From: Parvularia atlantis
Taxonomy: Eukaryota; Opisthokonta; Rotosphaerida
Length of the DNA stretch: 41,496 nt
Direction: 5' to 3'
Assembly: GCA_943704415.1 (NCBI GenBank)
Contig: CALSCO010001406.1
Location: forward strand, 1 to 41,496
Shown: in pieces, positions 19,698 to 31,800 of the stretch
How positions within the stretch are numbered: position 1 is the first letter of the stretch
Layout of the letters: every line of letters begins with the position of its first letter
Notes under the pieces: generated by a model
Seen by the model: the letters and a program-made list of their open reading frames with translations, nothing else
What the model was told of the DNA's origin: nothing
The model's database searches: none
Program-made: the position numbers and the translations under genes

Positions 19698-22145
19698 ATG
19701 GACGCCGACGTGCCCGCGCCCGCCGCCGCCTACGTCTCGGACGACGAGATGGACGTTGACCAGCAGCAGCACCAGCAGCAGCAGCAGCAGACGGAGCAAC
19801 AGCAGCAGAAGCCGCGCCGCGTCAAGCTCACGCCCGACGGCGGCGTCGTCAAGCAGGTCATCCGCGAGCCCGCGCCGGACGCGGAGGCGCCCGAGGCCGG
19901 TGACGAGGTCTCGGTGCGTGCGCACTCTCCTCGCGCTCGCGCACCGCTCGTGCCCCGCTGAGCCGCGCGCACGAAGGTGCACTACACGGGCCGCTTCCTC
20001 GACGGCAAGGTTTTCGACTCGAGCCACAAGCGCAGCACCCCCTTCAAGTTCTTCCTCGGCAAGGGCCAAGTCATCAAAGGCTGGGATCTGGTGCGTACGC
20101 CCCGCGCTGGTGCTGGTGCTGGTGCCGGCCGCTCATGTGCGCGGCGGCGTGCGGGCAGGGCGTCGCGTCGATGCGCCGCGGCGAGAAGGCGTTCCTGCGC
20201 TGCAAGCCCGAGTACGCGTACGGCGCGCAGGGCTCGGGCAGCATCCCGGCCAACTCGACGCTCGTCTTTGAGGGTACGTGTGCCCCCTCTCTCGGCCGTG
20301 CGCAAGCTCACACGCACGCGCACAGTCGAGCTGCTCGACTGGGTCAGCAAGAACGACATCACCGTCGCGCAGGACGGCGGCATCCTCAAGAAGGTGCTGC
20401 GCGCGGGCCACGGCAAGCAGTCGCCGTACATGGTGCGCCGAGGGGTGGCCTCACCCTGCTCACGCCGCGCCGCCATAAACAGAAATGGGAGGTTGCCGTG
20501 CACTACACCGTCTTCATCGGCGACCGCGAGGTGTTCACGACCGAGAAGGGCGCCGAGGTACGCACAGCCGCGCACTCACGACCAGTGCGCCCACCCGCCG
20601 CACCGAGCAGCCGGCGCGCTTCGTCATCGGCTCGCCGCACACGCTCCCGCAGGCGATCGAGCGCGCCGTGCAGCAGATGATGCCGGGCGAGCGTGTGCGG
20701 CTGACGTGCAAGGCCAAGTGCGTGTGCTGTGTAATCTTGGCTGCACCGACTCATGCATGCACGCAGGTACGCGTACGGCAGCGCGGGCAACGAGGCCGTC
20801 GGCGTGCCTCCCAACTCGGACGTCGTGCTCGAGGTCGAGCTCGTCGAGGTGCGCCACGCATCCGCACAGCTGCGCGCGTGCTCAGCCATGTGCTATGCAG
20901 GCCACGCAGCTGACAGACCTGATCACGGACGAGCCCGGCGTGCTCGTGAAGCGCGTGACCGAGCAGGGCGAGGGCTACAAGCGCCCGACGGTCTACTCGA
21001 CGTGCAAAGTCAAGGTGCGCGGCGCGGAGTTCCGCGCTTTCTCGCGCAGCTGAGACGCGCGCACCGCAGCTCACGGCGACGGTCGAAGGCCGGACCGAGC
21101 CGCTGCTCAGCCTCGACGGCACCGAGGACGTCCGCCTCGAGCTCGGTGACCTGCCCGAGGCCGTCGACCTGCGTGCGTCCCTGCGAAACGCACGCATGCC
21201 GTACCCTGCTTACTCGCGTGCGCAGTGCTTATCTCGATGAACAAGGGCGAGACCGCGACGGTGCAGTGCAAGGTTGGGCAGTTTGGCTATGGCGCCGAGG
21301 GCAACGCGCAGCGCGGGCTCGACTCGGCCGCGACCCTGACCGTCACGGCGACGCTACTCGACATGGAGACGGTGCGGGGCGCCCCGCGCGCGTCACGCTG
21401 CGGCAGCCGCTGAGCAGCCGGTGCGCGCACAGAACAAGGAGTGGTACACGTTCACGCCCGAGGAGAAGATCACGAACGGCCTGGCGCAGAAGGACCTGGG
21501 CAACATGTACTTCAAGCAGGGTCAGTACCGGCGCGCCGTGCGCAAGTACAAGGAGGCGCGTCGCCACGCATCGTACGGTTGCACAGCGCGGCTCACGTCC
21601 TCTGCAGGCACTGCAGTACCACAGCTCGGACCACAGCTTCTCGGAAGAGGAGAAGAGGCGCTCGCAGGAGGTTAAGCTGCCGTGCCACCTCAACTACGCC
21701 GCGTGCGCGCTCAAGCTGGGTGACACGAAGAAGGCCAAGGAGGAGTGCACGAGCGTGCGTTCCTCGGGCGGTGTCTGTGCTGCGGCTCACATACACGCGC
21801 ATCCGCAGGCGCTCAAGATCGACAAGAGCAGCGTTAAGGCGCTGTACCGCCGCGCACAGGCGCTGCACCTCGAGCGGCTGTACGAAGACGCCAAGGCGGA
21901 TCTGGCGCGGGTGCGCTCGCCGCTCGTGGCATGCGAGGGTGCTGACGCAGGCTGGGCGCCAGGTGCTCGAGCTCGACGCGGCCAACAAGGACGCGCGCGA
22001 CCTGCTCGCCAAGGTCGTGGACGACATGCGCAAGCACGCGCACAAGGAGAAGCAGGTGCTCATGCGTGCGCCCGCGCTCGTGCTGTCGCGTCCCTCGCTC
22101 ACACGCGCGCACGACACGCAGGTCTACAGCAAGCTCTTTGCGTGA
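19698..22145 (+). CDS. Triple-FKBP / TPR co-chaperone immunophilin
   Basis: Start ATG 19698 ([20 protein letters not shown]), then Gln-rich sequence; stop TGA 22143-22145; roughly 520 residues. FKBP domain 1 is canonical: [41 protein letters not shown] and [18 protein letters not shown]. Domain 2 is partly altered ([32 protein letters not shown]), and domain 3 is more degenerate ([25 protein letters not shown]), so prolyl isomerase activity is expected mainly from domain 1. A C-terminal TPR domain follows ([60 protein letters not shown]), the Hsp90/Hsp70 tail clamp type. The layout is that of FKBP51/52 and plant FKBP62-like proteins. All joins use small introns. It ends 125 bp before the serpin stop. 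Confidence 0.93.
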
Positions 22146-22270
22146 GGCGCGCGCGCGCGTAGGGGTTAGGAACTGTTCTGTGGCAGCGCAGCAGCACGCA
22201 TCGCAATTCTGGAGGCATCAAAGCAGCGTGCAATGAGTTGATCGCGGGCACATGACACGCAGAGCGGGGC

Positions 22271-24000
22271 TCAGGCGCTCGGCGGCGCGACGTACTGGCC
22301 CACGAGCATGACCATGCGCAGTGTCTTGTGCCAGACGAAAAACAGGAACGGCCGGTCGGCCGTGAACGTCTTAGCGTCCTGCGGCGGGGCGGCGGCGATC
22401 AGAGGCTGCGGGTGCGGCAGGCGCGCAACTGCACCGTGCCGGACGTCCGCCGCGGTTGCCGCCCGTCGGCGGTCATGTGCACTTCGTCAACCTCGAACGT
22501 GGCTGCGCAAGCGTCGCGCGTGTGAGGCGCAGCGGGCATGAGCGCAAGAGCACGCACTCTTGTGGAACATCTCGGACACGACGACCTTCTCGGGCGACAG
22601 GCGCGCGAGCTGGGCCTTCTCCGGGTCAAACACGCGCGAGACGCCGAGGTCGCGCAGCAGATCCCGCAGCGCGAGCTGGTGTGACATCCTGAACTTTGGC
22701 AGCGTGATGTCGACGGTCTTCGGGAACATCTCGTCCACGAGCACGTTGAATCCGGGCCCCTCGAGGTCGCGCACGAGTGCGGCAAAGGCCGTGGGCGTGT
22801 TGCTGTCGGGCACGACGAAGACGGCGGCAAAGGCCAGGTTGGCCACGTCCTCGTCGACAAACTCGGGCCCGTACGGCAGCTCAATCGCCTGCCGGCCGCA
22901 CGCGGTTCGAGATAAGCGTCCGCCCGGCCGGTGCACGTCGCGAGGAGCACCTCGTAGCCCTGCGCCTTCTTGTACCGGACGAGCGTCGTGCTGCGCATCA
23001 TCGGCACGTCTTTGTGCACCTTGCCCTTGAGGTCGACAAAGTTCTGTGCGCGTGTGAGCACGCTGGCACCGCCACCCACTGTGCACGCACCGCGAGCACA
23101 GAGTTCTGCGGCAGGAAGACGTCGCGCCACTGCCCGCGGAAGTACAGCGCGGACGTGAGGATCGCCTGCGTCTCTGCGCTGACGCTGCGCGGCGCGCTTC
23201 AGCCGCGACAGGCAACGGCAAGGTGCGCGTACGTACCTGTTGGGCGGGAGGACCTGCGTGATCTTGCCCTTGGTACGCGTCGCGACCCACGCGTTGATGC
23301 GGTCCTTCGTGCGCTTCACGTGAGCGATCGCGAGCAGCCGCGCGTCGTCGCGCACCAGCTCCTCGACTGCGCGCTCGGCAAAGGCCGCCGTGTCGGCCGT
23401 GACGGTGAAGAAGGTCGTGGCGGCCTTCTCAAAGTCCTTCATGTACTTGAAGCGGACGTCGGACCAGATCTTGTTGGCCGGCAGCACCTGCGCGCCGTCG
23501 GCTGCGCCGCATCCGCCCTCAGCCACAGCCCGGCGATGCACGCGACGAGCTCGCACCCTTCGAGAAGCCCGCGAGGCCCAGCTTCTGCAGCATCGCTGCG
23601 AGCGCCACGTGGTGCTGCAGCTCCGGCAGGACGATGCGCAGCGCCTGCACGAGCTCGGCCGCCGTCTCGTCCTGCGCGCCCACCAGCTGCGCATCGGCCC
23701 CGCGCGCGCACGCTCAGCCCGCGCACGTCCATCGGCGCCGCCCCGCCGCCGCCCGCGCACCGCCAGCGCCATCGACGCCGCCAGCATCGCGGGCGAGAGG
23801 CACAGGTTGCCGCCGAGGCCCGCGTCGCGTGCGCGCAGCCGCTCGAACACGGCCCAGCCAAACTCGCGGATCGAGCGTGCCACGACCTTCTTGTCGTTGA
23901 GGATTTGCTGCGCGAGGCGCACGACGCGGCGCGCGTGGAGGCGGCGCGTGAGGCGGACGATGCGCCACGTGCGCCGGGCGGTTCCGTGACGCACCGACAT
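22271..24000 (-). CDS. Serpin (serine protease inhibitor family)
   Basis: Stop TGA at 22271-22273; the likely start ATG is at 23998-24000, although an intron directly after ATGTCG may give a shorter N-terminus. Serpin landmarks: FGWAVFERLR; GNLCLSPAMLAASMALA, equivalent to the helix B NxxxSP motif; NKIWSD; DRINAWVATRTKGKI; LTSALYFRGQW in strand 3A/helix F; VDITLPKFRMS; VVSEMFHKT then TFEVDE before the reactive loop; and DRPFLFFVWHKTLRMVMLVG in the C-terminal strands. No signal peptide is visible, so it may be intracellular. The reactive-centre loop is unclear: in the frame that continues from FEVDE, the reading stops unless an intron or indel lies at 22400-22490. Convergent with the FKBP gene and divergent with the LRR gene. 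Confidence 0.85.
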
Positions 24001-24294
24001 GCTTTCTTCTTCTTCACTCGAGCTCAAATGGAGTGCAGCATGGACGATGTTAGCAACCGATCGTCGTCAAGGAGGCGGGCGGCGGCGTCGATCTGCCCCG
24101 CTTCTGCGCGCGCGGCTGGCGCTGTTGCTGCGGTGTGGTGGGCGGGGTGGGCTGCGTGCGCGCTTGTGCGTGTTGCGTGCGTGTGTGCGCGGTGGACGGG
24201 CGCTGCTCCCCCCTTGACCTGTCGCGATGTCACCGTCCGCGTGACCGCGCTGACGCCACCCGCAGGACGCTTCCCGCAGCTCGCGCAGCGATCG

Positions 24295-25714
24295 ATGGCT
24301 GACGAGGCGCGCGGGCGGCTCAGCCTCGCCTTCCGCGACATCGACACGGTGCGCTGCTTGCGGCCCGCCCTCGCGCGCGGCCTGAACGCGCGCTGGCAGG
24401 TGCCCGCCGTCATCGCCAAGCGGCACGCACACGACCTGCTCGAGCTCGACCTGTCCAACAACAGCTTGAGCGTGCGCATCGGGGCCGCGTCACGCCGGCG
24501 CATCGTCGGCAGACACGTACGGCGCCCGCACGAGCAGACGCTCACCAGCCTCGCGCCGTTCACCAGCCTCGAGACGCTCATCCTCGACCACAACGAGCTC
24601 ACGTCGCACTCGAAGGCGCGCCACGACGCCAGCAGGGCCCACGCGGACGCTGACGTGCGTGTGCGTGTGTCGCGCATCCGCAGCTGCCGCCGCTGCCCCG
24701 CCTGCGAACGCTCTGGGTCAACCACAACAGGATCAGCAACCTGTCCATCTTCATCGACCACCTCGCGGCGTACGCGCCCGGGCTGCGTGCGTCGGCGCGC
24801 ATCGGCGCCGCGCGCAGGCTCTCACGCGCCAGCCGCGGCAGGGCACCTGAGCATGCTCAACAACGAGGCGTGCCCCAACTACTTCAACGGCGGCACGGCC
24901 AAGCAGTACGCCGACTACCGGTGCAACCAGCGTGCACCTGTGTGCGAGCGGTGCTCACGCGGCAGCGCGCCAGGCTGTTTGTGATCTCGCGGCTCAAGGA
25001 ACTGCGCGTGCTCGACGACCAGGCCGTGACCAGCGAGGAGCGGTGCGTCTGTCCGCGTGCGCGCGCGCGCTCCGTTTGACGACGCGCGTGGCACAGCAAA
25101 GAGAGCCTGATCGCATACGCGGCCTACAAGACGTCGGTCGTGCTCGAGTCCGGGACGGCGGTCGGCCCGGCCGTGCAAGTGCGCGCGTCTCGTGGCGCAC
25201 TGTGCGCTGCTCACAGCTCGCGCGCTCAGCGCGTCATGGTCCGCGCCCGCAAGACGACATCGCCGCCGCCCTCCGTGCGCTCGCTCTCCATCGACAGCCG
25301 GCGCCCATCTACCAGCGGCAGCACCCCGGCCACGCCGCTCTCGGCCTCCGCATCGACCCCGCCGCCGCCTCTGCCGCCAGCCGCCGTCTCGCCGAGCGCC
25401 GCGCACCTCGCCAGCCGCCGCAGCCCGCGCGGGTCCATCGCGCCGCCCGTCGGCTTCGAGTGGAAGCCCGGGGCCCAAGAGCTCGGTGCGCCGCTTGCTC
25501 TGGGGAGGAGGACGCTGAACGGCGGCGGGGCGCAGACGCGGCGCAGATCGCGCTGGCCGAGCAGCAACGCCAGGCCGCGCCCGACTCGGACTGGAGCAGC
25601 GACGAGGACGTGCCCGAGGTGCGCTGTCGGTGGATCGCCGGCGACATGCCTCTGATGCGGGGGACACAGGTGTACTCGGGCAGGGCGTCCAGGGCAGGGT
25701 CGATCAGGGCGTGA
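24295..25714 (+). CDS. LRMDA-like leucine-rich-repeat protein with Ser/Pro-rich tail
   Basis: The start used is ATG 24295 (MADEARGRLSLAFRDIDT); a further ATG at 24028 could add an N-terminal exon. Repeats: LLELDLSNNSL, LTSLAPFTSLETLILDHNEL, LPRLRTLWVNHNRISNLSIF. The cap reads HLSMLNNEACPNYFNG, RLFVISRLKELRVLDDQAVT, which closely follows the end of LRMDA (C10orf11), a short LRR protein. Further exons carry KESLIAYAAYKTSVV, a Ser/Pro-rich stretch (SPPPSVRSLSIDSRRPST) and an acidic DSDWSSDEDVPE near the end; stop TGA 25712-25714. Animal LRMDA is a melanosome/lysosome-related trafficking factor linked to Rab32/38. A trafficking role here is inference by similarity. Convergent with the myosin gene. 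Confidence 0.72.
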
Positions 25715-25893
25715 GCGCGCTGCAGGTTACGTGTGTGGTCAACGTGCTGTCATAGCCGCGAAACATGAGCGCACAGAGCGCTGTACACTTGGGCGCGTGG
25801 AGACGATGAGTGGTGCCTTTGCGTGGCGTGCGTCTGTTGTGTGTGCGAGTTCCTCTCCCAAAAAGCAAGAATGAACGTTACTTGTGCCTCGTG

Positions 25894-28800
25894 TCACGCC
25901 GGCGCCTGGCCGGTCTTCTCCATGATTGCGCGCTTCCAGAGCGGCAGCTTGGCGAGCTCGGCGGCCTTGCGTTCGGCCTCCTGCGACTTCACGTGATGAG
26001 CTCTCCGCCAGCGCGTCGTCGGGAGCGACCACGCACCTGCCGCGCCTTCTCCTCGGCCTCCTTGCGCTTGCGCTCGACCAGCGCGGCCTTCCAGTCGCCG
26101 TTGCCCTGCGCGCCGCCGGCGGCTGCTGGTGCTGCGGCCGCGGCCGCGGGCGCGAAGGGTGCAGGTGACGCGGGTCCGCTCGCGGTGCGGCCCCTGCCCG
26201 CGGCGGCGGCCGGTCCCGGTCCAGGCGGCGGTTGTTGATGCTGCTGCTGTGGTGGTGGCCGAGCCTCGGGTGGCGGACGGGCCCCAGGTGGTGCGTTGGG
26301 CGGCATGGGTGGCGCGCCCACGGCCAGCAACGGCGGCGACGTGGGCTTGTACCCGCCCGAGGTCATGACCATGTTGTAGACGTGCTGTGCGGTGGCGGCA
26401 GCGTACGCGGCGGCGGCTGGAACGCATCGCGTGAGCGGCACCGTGCGATCGCACCAGGTGTGCACACCCTGCTCGGCCGCCTGCTTGGCCTGCTCGTCCG
26501 CCAGACGCGCCGCCAGCTCCTCCGCTTGCTTCTGCGCAGCGACGACGACGGTCAGCGCATTGTGCACTCAGCCGGCCGTGCCACGGACCTTCTCGATCTG
26601 CTGCCGCTTCCAGGGCGGGAGCGCGGCCAGCTTGGCGTCCTCGGCTTTCTTCTTGTTGACCTGCGCGCATGCGACGTGCGAGATGTGAGTGACGCGTGCT
26701 CACGTCGCGGACACCGCACCTCCTCCATCATCTTCGCGTTGGCGCGGTTCATGTACTGCTCATACTGCTTCCACATGCCAATGATGCGCTTGAGCTCCTG
26801 TGTGTCGCGTACGTGCTGAGCGTTTACGCAGCGCACGCGGCCCAGCGCACCTTCTCGTCGGTCCACGTGGGCGGCGGCTGGGCGGCGAGCCGTGCCTCGG
26901 CCTCAGCGCGCGACATCGTGCCGGGCGGGATGACCGGCGGCGGGTCGCCCTGCATTCCGTTGTGAGTGCGGCGCACATGGCATGAGCAGGCAGAGTACGC
27001 GCGCACCTCGAGCACGGGGACCATCGCCGCTGCTGCCATCGCCGGGTTCATCGCGCCCGCAGCCGGTACGGTGATCGGCCCGGGTGGCATCGCGCCCGGC
27101 GGCATCGCGCCCGGTGGCATCGCCCCAGGAGGAAACGCGCCGGGGGGATAGGCACCCAGCGGCGGATAGGCACCCGGCGGCGGCATCGCTCCGGGCGGGT
27201 AGGGTCCCGGCGGGTAGGCGCCCGGCGGCGGCATGTTGGTGAAGCCCGGCGCCGGCGGCGCGGGCCCGCCTTGGTACGCCGCGAGCGGATTCTCGGCGTA
27301 AAACATGGACTCGGTGCGGTGCTGCGCCGAGGGGTGTCAGCGATGCGCACAGCAGCAGCACGCACGGCACCTTGGTGCGCGCGTCGTCGGCAGGCCGTAG
27401 CCCACTCTGGGCGGTCGTAAGCTGCTGCATCATTGACTGCTTCATGACCGTGCCGCCAACCGTGGCCACGCGCGGCGCCGGCTCCTCGGGCGCGAACGAC
27501 GGCGGCTGCTGGCGGGCCGTGCTCGGGCTGCGCGTTCTCCCGAGCATGTTTGGCGCTGCGATCCGCGTCAGCAAAGCTGCGCGCCATGGGTGGCCCGAGC
27601 ACGCACGCTGGACGGCAAAGCCGCTGGAGACGGGCGCCGCGACCGCGGCCTTCTCGGCGTTGCGCTTGCGCATGAGCTCTTGCTGCACGGTGCAGGTCAG
27701 CGCCTAGCGGTCGAACATCACGTGGGCCGTGCACCTTCCACGGCGGGAGCTTGCCGATCTCCTCCTCCTCGCGCCGTGCAGCCATCGCCTTCTTCGCTTG
27801 GAACTGCAGGTACACCTCCCACTTCTTGTGCAGCTCGACAATCTGGCGCGCCGTGTCAACAGCTGGCGCGCGATAGTACTGGCCGACGCACCTTGCGCAG
27901 CTCCTTCTCCTCCATCCAGTTTGGGTTCTGAGCCAGCCGCGCCTCGGCCTCCTGACGCGACGGTGCACCGGGTGGCAGCGGCGGGGGCGGCGGCATCTCG
28001 GGCTCTGCCGGCGTAGCAGCCTGCTGAACGGGTGCCGCAGACGGTGACATCGGACTGCTCGTCGCCGGTGGTGCCGCTGCCGCGCCGGGCTTGAACGCAG
28101 CCGCACGCAATGCCAGCGCGCCCGATGCCGCGGGCGGGGGTGGCGGAGGTGGCGGCGGCCCGCCTGCCTCGGCCTCGGCGGCCGCCTTGCCCTCCTCGAA
28201 CGTGCGCGCGCGTGCAGCCAGCTCTGTGCACATTTCAGCAGCGGACTGAGCAGCGCGCCGGCGCACGCACCCTCGCGCTTGCGCTGCTTCTCCTCCTCCT
28301 CGATCGCGAGTTTCTCGGCGGCACTGTCGGCGCAGCGGGGTCAGCACAGCGCCCGCGCGCGCACACGTGCACACAGGACGCACATCCGCGCCTGCTCGGC
28401 GGCCACGCGCGCCTCCTCCTCGCGCCGCAGTCGCTCCTCCTCCTCGCGCTTCTTGCGCTCCTCCTCCTCCTTGCGCCGCCGCTCCTCCTCCTCCTTCTTC
28501 TTACGCCCGATCTCGGCCTTGAGCAGCGCGAGCCGTTGTGCTGCGGCCGGCGAGCCGTCAGCCCGCACGCTGCAGCCTGGGCTCGCCACGCACCCTGGAT
28601 TTGCGCGAGCCGCGTCTCCAGCAGCGCCGCTGGCTTGTCGCGCACAAACACCTTGGTCTTGCCGACCTGGTAGTCGCTGATCGGCAGCTGGATCTGCACA
28701 GGCGCGCGGGCGCAGGCGTCAGCTGGAGCGCGCGCGGAAGGGGCGCACGCCGCACCATGCGCAGCAGCTCGGCCGCGGCCGCTTTGCGCGTCGTTGCTGT

Positions 28801-31800
28801 CGTGATCGGCTTGCGGTCGGCCGGCGGCAGGAGCAGCACAAAGCGGTTGACAAAGTCCTGCGCGATGCCGCGTCAGCCGCTCGTGGGTGCCGAGCAGCTG
28901 AACGTGCATCAAACGTGAAGCGGACGGGGTAGCCCTCGCGGCGGATGCGCACGGTCTCCAGCATGCCCGAGTAGCGCAGCTGCGAGTCGGCGCGCGTCAG
29001 TAACGCCGTTGCGCCCGCTCGAGGCGCGCGCGCGCCTGCTTCAGCACAAAGTCCTCCACGAACGTGTTGGGCACCTGCTGCTGGTTGGGCTTCACGCAGC
29101 GGATAAAGTACGGCTGCGTCTTGCGCAGCAGCGCCATGAGCTCGTCCAGCGACATCTGGGGGTGCGCGCGCGCGTGAGACACAGGCGCGAGCTTCCAAGC
29201 GCACGCGCGCACACCTTGAACTCGGACGAGACCGTCGCGACCTTGCGCTTCATCGTCTCGGTGGCCTCGGTGTCTGTGGCGTAACGACGCAAATCAGCAA
29301 TGCTACCGCGCAGGTTGGGCTACCGCGCTCACTCTTCGTGCCCTTGAGCGGTTTCTCGTTGAACAGGTCCTGCAACATCGGCAGGCTTGAGCTGAGCGCC
29401 GCGGCGAGCAGGTCCGATGAGATCGTGTCGCGGTTCTTCTCGAGAAACAGCGAGGCGTCGTACAGCACCTGCCGCAACGGTGCGCGGTGAGCAAGGCACG
29501 ACCGCGCGCGCGCAGATGGGCAGCCTCACCAGCCCGGCGTAGTGCTTGACGCCAAAGGTGTGCTTGTTGGGCACGCGGTCGCCCTCGTAGTTGGCGTGGC
29601 CCTTAAAGTTCTCGCTCTGGCGCTGCAGCAGGCTCTGCGTCGTCGCCTTTGGGAAGTAGCTCTGCTCGTCAAGGATGCCGAGCAGGCCGTTCGTTTTCTG
29701 CGCACGCGCGCGCGCGCGCGCGCGCGCAAGCGTCACGGCACACACTCGGTAGGCCGCGCACGCACCTCCGTGATCATGTCCAGGCACGCCTTGTTGTCGA
29801 CGAAGGAGATCTCGCTCAGGCGCAGGCCCTCGTGCTTGTACTCCATCTGCTCGAGCTTGAAGATGTACTGCGCAGGGATGCTGAGCACGAGCGCGCCTCC
29901 CAGTGCGCGCGCACCTCGTTGAAAAAGTCCTGCAGCTGCTCGTTGGCCAGGTTGATGCACAGCTGCTCAAAGCTGTTGTGCTGGCAGCGTCGCGGCGTGA
30001 GCACGCGTGGCACACGCACGGGCATGCGCGCGCACATCAAAGTTCTCAAAGCCAAAAATGTCGAGGATGCCGATGAAGTGGTCGCAATTGTTGACGCACA
30101 TGGCGTTGTTGACGTTGCGAATGATGTACGAGAACAGCAGGCCGTAGATCGCTGGTCACGCCCGCGCGTGAGGCACCGCGCAAATAGCGAGCGCACGCAC
30201 CCTTAGCGAGCGCATCGCGCGAGTCGGCCGCCTTGGCCTTGTCGAGCGGCGACGTGATGTACTCCTTGCGGATGAAGCTCGTGCGCATGATCAGCGGCTT
30301 CTCTGCAGATCCGACGGGCCGTCAGTGCGAGCACAGCACCCACGCTGTGGCGCACCGAGCACGTCCGGGCTGATGCCGAGCACGGCGGCCGCGGCCTGCA
30401 GCGTGGGCTTCGCCGCGGCCGAGATGCCCGTGACGTTCTCGCCGCTCGCATCGACGTCAAAGTCGATATTGCCCTGCACGGCGCAAGCGCATGAGCGACT
30501 GCACGGCATGCAAGCGCGAGCGCACCAGGTGCAGCACGCCGGCGACGATCTGGAAGATGTCGTTGATCATCTCGGGTGAGAACATGGTCATGGCGGCCTT
30601 GAGCTCGGCGAAGCACTGCGACAGGCCGAGCTGTGAACGTGCGCATGGCACGCCGCTGCCGCGCACGGCACCTTGGCGTCGTTGAGGCCGTCGATGGTCG
30701 TGCAGCCGCTTTGGCTCAGGAAGTAGTACGCCTTGGGGTCGCTCGCGGCGAGCTTGTACTGGTCTGCGCGCGCGAGCGTGAGTCTGTGCTGCGTCGACAC
30801 CGCACAACGCACCGCGCTCGGCCGCGCTCGCGCCCGTCACGAGGTAGTAAAACACATGGTAGTTGCGCTCCTTCTTGGTCTGGCGCACGACGCGCGACTG
30901 GCGTGCGTGGACCGCGTCAGGGCGTGCCGCCGCACGGCGTGCAGGCGCGAGCACATACCTTCTCGAGCAGGTACTCGCGCACGCGCGCGCCCATGAGCAC
31001 GTTGTCGGTGCTGAACTGCAGTTCCGTGAATTTGCCCTGCGACGCACGGCGCATCAGTGCACGGCCTCACACTTGCCTCGCGCACGCGCACAAAGCGGCT
31101 CGAGTTGTTGTTGTACACGGTCTTGGCGTTGCCAAAGGCCTCAAGCACGATGTTGACGTTGAGCACGTCGGTCTGGACCTGGCTCTGGGCCTTGCCCTCG
31201 ACGCTGGCCATGTAGCGGCAGACGAGCTTCATGCTCTCGGTCTTGCCCGCGCCCGACTCGCCACTTGGCGGGGCGCGTCAGGTCGTGTACGCACGCACCC
31301 GCGACGGCCGCACCTGATGATGAACGCCTGATTCATATTGGACGCGACGAGCGCGCTGTACGCCTTCTCGGCCAGTGCGTAGATGTGTGGCGGCACTGTT
31401 TATGCGGTGAGTGCGGTTGTGATGGCGCGAGCGAGTGATGGCGCGAGCGCGTGATTGCGCAAGAGCGAGAGCGACAACTCGAGTAGGAGTACGAGCATCG
31501 CCTCCGCCAGCACCACAACGGTCCATCGAGCGCAACCAAATCGACAGGACGGACGTACCCTGCGAGAGCGCCTTCCGCCGGAAGACCTCGGGCTTGTCGT
31601 ACAGCCCGGCGAGCTTCTTGAACGAGTTGACGGCGACGAGGATGGCGCCAATGTACGTCTGTGCGGGCGGCCGCGCATGAGCCGCGCTGCCGTCCACCAG
31701 CGCCTCGGCCGGCGCACGTAGATGTTGTCGCGCTCGTAGCGGATGGCCAGGTTGCGCATCACGGTCATCTCGTTGAGCAGGTCGATGTTGATCATGTCGT

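Noticed and set aside
22150-22200. Telomere-like TTAGG motif (GTAGGGGTTAGGAAC)
   Set aside because: A single partial match between two genes; no tandem array.
27040-27260. Collagen- or annexin-like separate gene in the Pro/Gly repeat
   Set aside because: There is no Gly-X-X periodicity of three, and exons on both sides read in one frame with the myosin tail.
25894-28240. The myosin tail as a separate proline-rich gene
   Set aside because: The exons from the converter through the charged helix to the poly-Pro segment join in one frame at consensus introns, with no clear promoter or stop between them. RNA evidence could still change this.
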